A stretch of 15,348 nucleotides of DNA from positions 1-15,348 of the forward strand of contig JASEEW010000021.1 of NCBI GenBank assembly GCA_030019485.1, read 5' to 3'. This document shows, piece after piece, positions 7,367 to 12,095 of the stretch. Below the pieces are notes generated by a model that made no database searches, had not been told where the DNA came from, and saw only the letters and a list, made by a program, of their open reading frames with translations. The DNA is from Thermoplasmatales archaeon (GTDB lineage Archaea; Thermoplasmatota; JASEFT01; JAUWIS01). Within the stretch, counting starts at the first letter, position 1. Each line of letters starts with the position of its first letter. A program made the translations under genes and the position numbers.

Positions 7367-7392
7367 AAACTCCGCAACATAGATTGGAGTTT
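7367..7392 (+). terminator. Hairpin after alba
   Basis: AAACTCC (7367-7373) and GGAGTTT (7386-7392) form a perfect 7-bp stem with a 12-nt loop, starting 4 nt after the alba stop. A T-run follows at 7409-7416. It may stabilise the alba 3' end or mark termination. Confidence 0.4.
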
Positions 7393-7401
7393 GCGCCTTC
7401 C

Positions 7402-7414
7402 CACATATATTTTT
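7402..7414 (+). promoter_or_regulatory. TATA box of tRNA-Gly
   Basis: CACATATATTTTT lies about 18 nt before the mature 5' end of tRNA-Gly. That fits a primary transcript with a short leader removed by RNase P. Confidence 0.45.
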
Positions 7415-7424
7415 TGGGATCATT

Positions 7425-7701
7425 GCGGGTGTAGTGTAGCCTGGTATCACTTAGGCTTGCCATCAGCCCTTTCTCTTTTCTAAAGAAAAGAGAAAGCGAC
7501 TGGCGGAAAGAGAAAAGAATAGCAGATTGCCTTTGGCAATCTGCCCATGCCCACTATAAGTAGGTAGTTTTTCTTCTTTTCCGCACGAACGTACGGAATG
7601 CCAAAGGCATTCCGTAGTAGACGCTTTTCTTCTTTTTAAAAAAAGAAGAAAAGGGCTTTTGCGAAGAGCCTACGACCCGGGTTCAAATCCCGGCGCCCGC
7701 A
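7425..7701 (+). tRNA. tRNA-Gly(GCC), interrupted by a 204-nt intron
   Basis: The exons (7425-7462 and 7667-7701) join into a 73-nt tRNA. Acceptor GCGGGTG pairs with CGCCCGC (one T-G wobble), discriminator A, no encoded CCA. The D-arm is GTG/CAC with GG in the loop, the anticodon stem is TAGGC/GCCTA, and the loop TTGCCAA gives anticodon GCC (7459-7461). The T-arm is CCGGG-TTCAAAT-CCCGG. C35 and C36 are the expected glycine identity bases. The intron lies at the canonical 37/38 site. The BHB is visible: TTGC (7457-7460) pairs with GCGA (7661-7664), flanked by 3-nt bulges CAT and AGA, each cut after its second base. The GlyRS gene is in the same window. Confidence 0.92.
7463..7666 (+). other. 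tRNA-Gly intron (37/38), hairpin-rich, 204 nt
   Basis: Much longer than usual for an archaeal tRNA intron. It contains at least four strong hairpins: 12-bp CTTTCTCTTTTC/GAAAAGAGAAAG (7469-7496), 10-bp GCAGATTGCC/GGCAATCTGC (7522-7544), 10-bp ACGGAATGCC/GGCATTCCGT (7593-7615), and CTTTTCTTCTTTTT with its complement (7624-7653). AGCCC (7465-7469) near the 5' end pairs with GGGCT (7653-7657) near the 3' end. GCGACT (7496-7501) can pair with AGACGC (7619-7624) with one mismatch. The first and last hairpins would then face each other across a four-way junction. The first 120 nt are homologous to the 37/38 intron of the tRNA-Thr gene. No open reading frame or homing nuclease is present. Confidence 0.85.
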
Positions 7702-7739
7702 CCTTTTTATTAAATCTCAGAAATTTTTTTATAGATTCT

Positions 7740-8156
7740 ATGACAGGGGAGTTTCTGTTCAGAATCCTTGTTTCTGTTGCACTTGGGGGTTTGGTTGGTT
7801 TCGAAAGAGAAATTACAGCTAAGCCTGCAGGATTAAGGACACATGTTTTTGTGTGCATGGGCGCATGCCTGTTTACAATTTCTTCCTTTTATTTGATTCC
7901 TAATGGCTGTTTGGGTACAGCAGATACTGCAAGGATAGCTGCAGGAATAGTTACAGGAATTGGTTTTATTGGCGCTGGGAGCATAATTGCTGCTAAGGGG
8001 GATGTTAAAGGTTTAACGACTGCAGCAAGCTTATGGGTTGTTTCTGCAATAGGTTTGATGGTCGGTTTAGGAAATTATGTTTTATCTCTGGTCTCTGCCG
8101 TTATAGTTTTCATTATACTAATGTTTGGAAAAATAGAAAAGAAGATTCATAAATGA
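7740..8156 (+). CDS. MgtC/SapB-family membrane protein
   Basis: 138 residues, corresponding to the membrane domain of the MgtC/SapB family. Signatures: LGGLVGFERE (about 16-25), KPAGLRTHVFVCMGACL (29-45), TARIAAGIVTGIGFIGAGSIIA (62-84) and VKGLTTAASLWVVSAIGLMVGLGNY (89-113), followed by a last helix and a basic tail. About four membrane helices are expected. The cytoplasmic C-terminal domain of Salmonella MgtC is absent, so this is the short SapB-like form. Homologues are linked to magnesium limitation or modulation of transporters, but the role here is unknown. The ATG at 7740 starts the conserved region; upstream in-frame codons run into tRNA-Gly and encode non-homologous residues. It lies 38 nt after the tRNA. 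Confidence 0.9.
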   Translation: MTGEFLFRILVSVALGGLVGFEREITAKPAGLRTHVFVCMGACLFTISSFYLIPNGCLGTADTARIAAGIVTGIGFIGAGSIIAAKGDVKGLTTAASLWVVSAIGLMVGLGNYVLSLVSAVIVFIILMFGKIEKKIHK

Positions 8157-8170
8157 CTAAAATTTGAGTT

Positions 8171-8182
8171 AAGTATTTTAAG
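8171..8182 (+). promoter_or_regulatory. TATA-like element before the tRNA-Thr region
   Basis: AAGTATTTTAAG lies after the mgtC-like stop and about 40 nt before the partial tRNA-Thr copy. It is the only clear candidate for starting a transcript through both copies. I see no good TATA box in the 100 nt between the two tRNA-Thr starts. Confidence 0.3.
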
Positions 8183-8219
8183 ACGTAAACCATTCATGTT
8201 GCGAAAAGCCTCTGTTCGT

Positions 8220-8319
8220 GCCGCCATAGCTTAGTTGGTGGTTCGCAGGAATTTGATTACAAATTCCTGCTCTCCTCGCAAACTTCGTTTGCTCGGAAGC
8301 AGCTGACCTGTAATCATAC
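8220..8319 (+). pseudogene. Partial tRNA-Thr 5' copy with hairpin insertion in the D-loop
   Basis: Starts with the same 12 bases as the intact tRNA-Thr (GCCGCCATAGCT) exactly 100 nt before it. It continues TAGTTGGTG, is broken by about 56 nt (8241-8296), then resumes AAGCAGCTGACCTGTA(A)TCA and ends where the next tRNA begins. The insert holds two hairpins: GCAGGAATTT/AAATTCCTGC and GCAAAC/GTTTGC. The D-stem is GCTT/AAGC, against GCTC/GAGC in the intact gene, so both sides changed together. The anticodon region retains TGT but has C at the universal T33. The 3' half of the tRNA is missing. It could be a decayed duplicate, a remnant of element insertion, or leader of the intact tRNA transcript. 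Confidence 0.7.
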
Positions 8320-8356
8320 GCCGCCATAGCTCAGTTGGTGGAGCAGCTGACTTGTA

Positions 8357-8477
8357 GCCCTTTTCTTTTTCTTAATAAGAAAAAGAAAAGCGACTGACGG
8401 AAAAGAAAAAAAAATGGCGGATTGCTACTCAATCTGCCTATATCGATAACAAGTCGATTATTTTCTTTCCGCAAGAG
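8357..8477 (+). other. tRNA-Thr intron 1 (37/38), homologous to the tRNA-Gly intron
   Basis: 121 nt. Starts GCCC and a 14-bp hairpin CTTTTCTTTTTCTT-AAT-complement (8360-8390), then CGACTGACGGAAA (8391-8403). A 9-bp hairpin GGCGGATTG/CAATCTGCC (8416-8438) follows, then a small hairpin ATCGA/TCGAT, then the return strand TTTTCTTTCCG, which pairs with CGGAAAAGAAAA. The order and the conserved pieces match the first 120 nt of the tRNA-Gly intron. The stem next to the splice bulge is interrupted by the first hairpin, so the inner BHB helix is not standard. Confidence 0.85.
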
Positions 8478-8499
8478 ATCAGCAGGTCGGGAGTTCAAA

Positions 8500-8576
8500 C
8501 GGTAGTAGTTAGGGATCAGGGATTAGGGGTAGTTCCCTAACCCCTAACTACTGGCTACTAACTACTATTCTGAAAA
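8500..8576 (+). other. tRNA-Thr intron 2 (59/60, T-loop)
   Basis: 77 nt. Ends pair as a 12-bp helix, GGTAGTAGTTAG (8501-8512) with CTAACTACTATT (8558-8569), directly inside the splice bulge, giving a full outer helix-bulge-helix-bulge-inner helix form. The centre is rich in TTAGGG/CCCTAA-like words that can also pair with each other. Confidence 0.85.
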
Positions 8577-8589
8577 TCTCCCTGGCGGC

Positions 8590-8871
8590 TCATCTTTCTT
8601 TCCTTATCCATTTTACAAATCTTTTAATTTTGTTTGAATTCTTGATTTTTGAGAGGGTGTCAAATTCTCTCTTTAGAACAACATTGTTAAATAATCTATG
8701 AAGCTGTTTGTGGCAGTGCATGCATACAAGAATCTTCTTTGCATTTGTCTTTTTTCCTTTATATTTTTGTTTGGGTATTAGATGATGAATAACAGGTCCA
8801 CCAACAGGAAACCTTCCTTCTTTTGTATAGAAATACCTTCCACAGACTTCACATTTATTTTGAGCGCTCAT
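8590..8871 (-). CDS. Small HNH endonuclease-like protein
   Basis: 93 residues with a zinc-bound HNH (beta-beta-alpha metal) fold: CEVCG (8-12), the catalytic-type VIHHLIPK (27-34), and CMHCHKQLHRLF (50-61) with the second CxxC and C-terminal His. A basic tail (RFVKWIRKER) may bind nucleic acid. The N-terminal 17 nt overlap the end of trm5, so the two are co-expressed. The stop codon shares one base with the 3' end of the tRNA-Thr gene on the opposite strand. Nicking of DNA is the family expectation; the target is unknown. Confidence 0.8.
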   Translation of the reverse strand: MSAQNKCEVCGRYFYTKEGRFPVGGPVIHHLIPKQKYKGKKTNAKKILVCMHCHKQLHRLFNNVVLKREFDTLSKIKNSNKIKRFVKWIRKER

Positions 8872-9877
8872 TCTTTTCTCTCACTTTAACATCTACCACC
8901 ATCATCACTTCTGTGGGTGAATATGTTTTAACTGTTTTTAGGTAAATAACTTCCATTTTGCACCCATTTTTTTCACAAATTTTTTCCAAATCAGATATCC
9001 TGTTTTTTATTTTGTCTTTTTCAATAATTTCATAGTAATGAATGGTCCCTCTATTTTTTAAACTGTTTAATGTGCTCTCAAAAAACTTGTATGATTTATG
9101 TGGTAGATTCATGATAACTCTATCCACTTTTTCAATTTTTTTCATCTCCTTTTTTGCATCACCAAGTATTGGAACAACGTTTTTCACCTTATTTATTTTG
9201 ATATTTTTCTTAAGATATTCTACTGCTATTTCGTTTATGTCTATCGCAAAAACCTTTTTTTGCTTCCTGTGTTTTGCAATCATAACAGCAAACCCTCCAA
9301 CACCAGTAAACATGTCTGTAACTGTTTCATTTTTTAATACCTGTTTGGCAACCCTGTAATGCTCGGATGCAAGGCGCGGGGAGAAATACACCTTTGAGAC
9401 ATCCACCATTAGTTTTATACCATACTCAGTATGGGTTGTTTCTGTTCTTTTTTCACCAGCAACAATCTCTAAATCCCTGATCCTACATTTATTTTTCACA
9501 CCCCTGTCAACACACACAGTTCTCAGGTGTTTCTGCGCCATCAGTAATGCATCACCAATCAGTTTTTTGTATGGTAGTAACTCATCCTCTAGTTTAATGA
9601 TAGCAATGTCACCAATAATATCAAAAGATGTTGGTAAAAATTTCCTTAGATTATCCGGTATTTCCACCATTTTTTTGTAATCCGTTTCTTCTTTTGGTTT
9701 ATAGTCAAAATCTTTCTCTATGATTTCAAATCCCAAATCCACATTTCTTGTTAATGGTATGTAAATAAAATCATTCCTTTTAATCACTAATTTTTTGTTC
9801 AGCACACCCATTTCAAGGAGTTTTTTCCTTACTTCCTCACCCTGTTTCCTTTCCACTTTTACGCATAAGCTTTTCAT
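8855..9877 (-). CDS. trm5: tRNA (guanine(37)-N1)-methyltransferase Trm5
   Basis: Makes m1G37 (or the first step of wyosine) in tRNAs with G37, using S-adenosylmethionine. The 340-residue form starts at Met 9877 (MKSLCVKVERKQGEEVRKKL), a typical archaeal Trm5 N-terminal domain. Next come SFDIIGDIAIIKL, the linker motif VYFSPRLASEHYRVAKQV, SAM motif I DMFTGVGGFAVMIAK (about 188-202), IDINEIAVEYLKKNI, and the catalytic NLPHKSYKF (about 257-265). A start at 9922 would add 15 residues but would run through the shared promoter, so it is rejected. A TATA-like AATATTTAA lies 26-30 nt upstream. It is divergent from dphB and overlaps the HNH gene downstream. Neither tRNA in this window has G37 (both have A37). 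Confidence 0.93.
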   Translation of the reverse strand: MKSLCVKVERKQGEEVRKKLLEMGVLNKKLVIKRNDFIYIPLTRNVDLGFEIIEKDFDYKPKEETDYKKMVEIPDNLRKFLPTSFDIIGDIAIIKLEDELLPYKKLIGDALLMAQKHLRTVCVDRGVKNKCRIRDLEIVAGEKRTETTHTEYGIKLMVDVSKVYFSPRLASEHYRVAKQVLKNETVTDMFTGVGGFAVMIAKHRKQKKVFAIDINEIAVEYLKKNIKINKVKNVVPILGDAKKEMKKIEKVDRVIMNLPHKSYKFFESTLNSLKNRGTIHYYEIIEKDKIKNRISDLEKICEKNGCKMEVIYLKTVKTYSPTEVMMVVDVKVREKNERSK

Positions 9878-9898
9878 TAATATATCATGGGAGTAAGC

Positions 9899-9915
9899 AT
9901 AGTTAAATATTCTCA
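9899..9915. promoter_or_regulatory. Near-symmetric TATA shared by trm5 and dphB
   Basis: TTAAATATT (about 9903-9911) reads as a TATA-like box on both strands. Its centre is about 25 nt from the dphB ATG (9932) and about 30 nt from the trm5 ATG (9877). It could drive two leaderless divergent transcripts. Confidence 0.45.
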
Positions 9916-9931
9916 AAACCATTTCCAGAAT

Positions 9932-10723
9932 ATGGGAAAAATAATATTTATTGGTTTCGGGCTTTTTGATGAAAAAGACATAACCTTGAAAGGGCTTGAA
10001 AATATAAAAAAAAGTGATAAGGTTTTTGCAGAATTTTATACTGCCAGACTCATGGGAACATCCAAGGAAAAAATAGAGGAGTTGTTTGGGAAAAAAATAA
10101 AAATACTATCTAGAAAAGAAGTGGAGGAGGGGAAAATTATATTGGATGCTGCAAAAAACAAAAATGTTGCATTTTTAACCCCTGGTGATCCCATGACTGC
10201 AACAACACATGTTGCATTAAGAATGCAGGCAAATGAGATTGGAATAAAAACAAAAATTGTTCATGGTGTTTCTGTCATCACTGCTGCACCTGGTATGCTT
10301 GGACTGCAGTCCTATAAGTTTGGCAGAACAACAACAATACCCTTTCCCGAAAAAAATTATCTCCCTGAGAGCCCGTATGATGTTATCAGGCAAAACAAAG
10401 AAAATGGCTTGCATACACTTGTACTGCTGGACGTTAAACCGGACAGATTAATGACTGCAAATGAGGGAATGAAAATCCTGCTAATGGTTGAGGAGAAAAG
10501 AAAGGAAAATGTTTTCACACCTGAAACCCTAGTATGCGTTGTTGCAAGGGCAGGCTCTGATGATTGCTTAATCTCAGCAGGTTATGTAAAAAATCTTTCA
10601 AATAAGGATTTTGGGGAGCCAATGCATTCATTGATAATACCAGGGAAACTTCATTTTATGGAGGCGGAAGCGCTTGTCAAACTGGCAGGTGCCCCTAAAA
10701 ACATAATAAAAGCACGCAGTTAA
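9932..10723 (+). CDS. dphB: Diphthine synthase (DphB/Dph5)
   Basis: SAM-dependent methyltransferase of diphthamide synthesis, which modifies a histidine of elongation factor 2. The 263 residues match the family throughout: GKIIFIGFGLFDEKDITLKGLENIKKSDKVFAEFYTARLMG at the N terminus, LTPGDPMTATTH (82-93), HGVSVITAAPGMLGLQSYKFGRTTTIPFP, LVLLDVKPD, and VVARAGSDDCLISAGYVK near the end. The ATG at 9932 is chosen because the conserved strand GKIIFIG begins there; the longer frame from 9887 adds non-conserved residues and crosses the promoter. Length is normal. Confidence 0.96.
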   Translation: MGKIIFIGFGLFDEKDITLKGLENIKKSDKVFAEFYTARLMGTSKEKIEELFGKKIKILSRKEVEEGKIILDAAKNKNVAFLTPGDPMTATTHVALRMQANEIGIKTKIVHGVSVITAAPGMLGLQSYKFGRTTTIPFPEKNYLPESPYDVIRQNKENGLHTLVLLDVKPDRLMTANEGMKILLMVEEKRKENVFTPETLVCVVARAGSDDCLISAGYVKNLSNKDFGEPMHSLIIPGKLHFMEAEALVKLAGAPKNIIKARS

Positions 10724-10741
10724 TCAAAAAAGTTAATTTTC

Positions 10742-10790
10742 GCCATTTTGTATGCTTACAAACTTAACAAATATAATGTGAAGCCTTAAC
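10742..10790 (+). repeat. Repeat copy A (TACAAACTTAACAAA type) after dphB
   Basis: The 34-nt segment 10757-10790 begins TACAAACTTAACAAA and ends CTTAAC; it matches 10861-10894 at 28 of 34 positions, exactly 104 nt apart. With its left flank (CATTTTGTATGCT) it also matches, inverted, the segment near 13231-13262 at about 30 of 40 positions. Confidence 0.6.
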
Positions 10791-10860
10791 TCATATGAAT
10801 AAGCCCATGTCCTATAGATTAAATTAATGTCCTAACCTTACTTTAACTACTCTATAAGCC

Positions 10861-10894
10861 TACAAACTTAACAAAAGTAATTTGGACGCTTAAC
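10861..10894 (+). repeat. Repeat copy B, overlapping the RPA stop codon
   Basis: Second copy of the TACAAACTTAACAAA repeat, same orientation. It reaches into the last codons of the RPA gene. The 70 nt between copies A and B contain only AT-rich sequence with no gene that I can support. Confidence 0.6.
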
Positions 10895-11879
10895 ACGCTC
10901 TTTTCCTTATAGCTCCCCTTGAGCCAACATGGATTTCTGCACCATTATCAGACTTTGTAAACTCCAAACTTCCAAGTTTACGAGTTGCAGCAATTTTACG
11001 TGTCTGCCAAGCTTGGAAGTTTGCCGCAACCGAAATGTTTTCGGTTGAATTTTCACGTTGAAATTTCACGGAAAAGCCTTTTGCTTTTCCTGAAATATTA
11101 GGAAAACGCTGAAAGCGTTTCCCGTAATATCTAATGTTGCTGAGTTTAGTATACCCATTTATTATTTCAACATTATCCCCTGTCTCAAGGTTTGCGGTTT
11201 CTTTTGCCCTTTCATCCCATAAAACAACCCTTGCTGAGTCTTTCCCATCATAAAGTATAATGTTTGACACAAAACCCGTTGAACCATTTTTCCTTACAAA
11301 CGACCTTGGTCCATCCTTTCCAATTAGTGTGCCAGTCACATTTACATTCATCCCGGGCTTAACATCTGAGAGGTCTGTGAAGTTAATCTTTATGTGTCCT
11401 TTAGGCATGTCTCCTGGCTCAGGAACAACTACCCCCCATTTCCCAACATTTATTTCAAACCAGTTTTCAGTTTTTTTAACATATCCATTAACAACCTTCA
11501 GAACAGTGTTTTCTTTTATAGTACCATTTTCAACAAGCTCAACATCCCTATCCCAGAGCACAAGCCTGCATTCACCTGTTTCATCCTTGATTTCAATATT
11601 CACAACCTTTCCTTTTCTTCCATTTTTTTCAAAAACCCTTGGCTCAAAAATTTTTGTTACAGCAGCATAGATTGTTGCTTCTTCACCATCCTTTAATTCC
11701 CTGATTGTTGAAACGTGCCCAACATTCCTTCCCATTTCATCCACAATAAGAAAAGCAATCGCATCCTCATCCAGCAGCTGGTTATATTCATCAAATCTTT
11801 TTTTGATTTCTTTTTCAAAATCTTTTTTTGAAATTAAATCCTTTACAAGTTCATAGGATTCTGTTTTTGTTTTCCGCAT
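10890..11879 (-). CDS. rpa: Replication protein A-like ssDNA-binding protein with palindromic insertion
   Basis: Single-stranded DNA-binding protein for replication and repair. The N-terminal helical part (YELVKDLISKKDFEKEIKKRFDE...DEDAIAFLIVDEMG) is typical of archaeal RPA. OB fold 1 spans about 56-152 (IFEPRVFEKNGRKGKVVNIEIKDETGECRLVLWD). OB fold 2 spans about 165-325 (SFVRKNGSTGFVSNIILYDGKDSARVVLWDERA...GDNVEIINGYTKL). Between IRYYG (249-253) and NGAEIHVGSRGAIRK (312-326), which should be neighbouring parts of OB fold 2, lie about 58 unrelated residues rich in Lys, Arg, Gln, Asn and Ser. No zinc finger is seen. The ATG at 11879 lies about 27 nt below CGAAAGTAAAAAGTAAT, a BRE/TATA-like element. 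It is next to a serine recombinase unit, transcribed away from it. Confidence 0.88.
   Translation of the reverse strand: MRKTKTESYELVKDLISKKDFEKEIKKRFDEYNQLLDEDAIAFLIVDEMGRNVGHVSTIRELKDGEEATIYAAVTKIFEPRVFEKNGRKGKVVNIEIKDETGECRLVLWDRDVELVENGTIKENTVLKVVNGYVKKTENWFEINVGKWGVVVPEPGDMPKGHIKINFTDLSDVKPGMNVNVTGTLIGKDGPRSFVRKNGSTGFVSNIILYDGKDSARVVLWDERAKETANLETGDNVEIINGYTKLSNIRYYGKRFQRFPNISGKAKGFSVKFQRENSTENISVAANFQAWQTRKIAATRKLGSLEFTKSDNGAEIHVGSRGAIRKRAC
10947..11130 (-). repeat. Palindromic in-frame insertion in RPA
   Basis: Four inverted repeats fill the extra segment: 12-bp perfect CAAACTTCCAAG/CTTGGAAGTTTG (10965-10976 and 11012-11023); 9-bp CAACCGAAA/TTTCGGTTG (11027-11047); 8-bp GGAAAAGC/GCTTTTCC (11070-11090); and a long imperfect one, ATATTA...TAATAT with AAACGCT/AGCGTTT (11095-11130). 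All five Arg codons inside are CGN (R255, 258, 275, 294, 300), while the rest of the gene uses AGG/AGA almost throughout. The reading frame is open and the protein resumes its conserved sequence after it. Confidence 0.75.
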
Positions 11880-11894
11880 GGAGAGGTATTGTTT

Positions 11895-12060
11895 TATGAT
11901 TACTTTTTACTTTCGCTTCAACCAGTGACAGAAAATGGTGTTTCTGGCATGAAAAAGGGGGGAGTAATTATGTTAACAGCCTGTTTTTATCTCCATGCGC
12001 ACGGAGGAGGTAGTAAAATATATATACACCAGAACACCATACCATAAGGTGTCTATATAA
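11895..12060. promoter_or_regulatory. Divergent control region between RPA and recombinase
   Basis: Toward RPA: CGAAAG followed by TAAAAAGTAAT (minus strand, about 11899-11919). Toward the recombinase: AAAATATATATACACC (about 12017-12030) and a second TATA-like TCTATATAATAT (about 12052-12063). ACACC (12034-12038) and GGTGT (12048-12052) form a 5-bp inverted repeat between the two TATA boxes, a possible operator. No gene is seen in the interval. Confidence 0.4.
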
Positions 12061-12095
12061 TATCGTGGTCGTTACCGAAAAGGAGTTGATATGAT

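Larger units (their letters stand above)
8320..8590 (+). tRNA. tRNA-Thr(TGT) with two introns
   Basis: Three exons (8320-8356, 8478-8499, 8577-8590) join into a 73-nt tRNA. Acceptor GCCGCCA/TGGCGGC with discriminator T, as usual for archaeal tRNA-Thr; D-stem GCTC/GAGC; anticodon stem GCTGA/TCAGC; loop CTTGTAA with anticodon TGT (8353-8355); variable loop AGGTC; T-stem GGGAG/CTCCC with loop TTCAAAT. The first intron is at 37/38: CTTG (8351-8354) pairs with CAAG (8472-8475), bulges TAG and AGA. The second is in the T-loop at 59/60: TTCA (8494-8497) pairs with TGAA (8571-8574), bulges AAC and AAT. The restored T-loop TTCAAAT is the same as in tRNA-Gly, which confirms the junction. The last base overlaps the stop codon of the convergent HNH gene. 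Confidence 0.92.

Noticed and set aside
7659..7739. Longer MgtC-like protein starting at a TTG inside tRNA-Gly
   Set aside because: The extra residues come from the tRNA 3' exon and lack any family similarity; the conserved domain starts at the ATG at 7740.
8220..8319. Split tRNA 5' half with a distant 3' half, as in Nanoarchaeum
   Set aside because: The fragment has C at position 33, a damaged anticodon stem and no junction-pairing tail; no matching 3' half is visible in the window. Kept only as an alternative.
8357..8477. Box C/D guide RNA inside the tRNA-Thr intron
   Set aside because: A CTGA is present in CGACTGACGG, but no RUGAUGA C box or C'/D' pair is found at proper spacing.
8500..8576. 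TTAGGG words as telomeric repeat
   Set aside because: Archaeal chromosomes are circular, the units are irregular, and the segment is fully explained as an intron with BHB ends.
9887..9931. Longer DphB start at 9887
   Set aside because: Adds residues not found in diphthine synthases and overlaps the promoter; the conserved start is at 9932.
10947..11120. Intein in RPA
   Set aside because: About 58 residues is far too short, and there are no Cys/Ser and His-Asn splice-junction motifs.
11260..11696. Plus-strand open frames opposite RPA, and similar long frames opposite glyS and the amidohydrolase
   Set aside because: They are shadows of well-supported genes, with low-complexity Phe/Ser/Pro-rich translations and no start signals.
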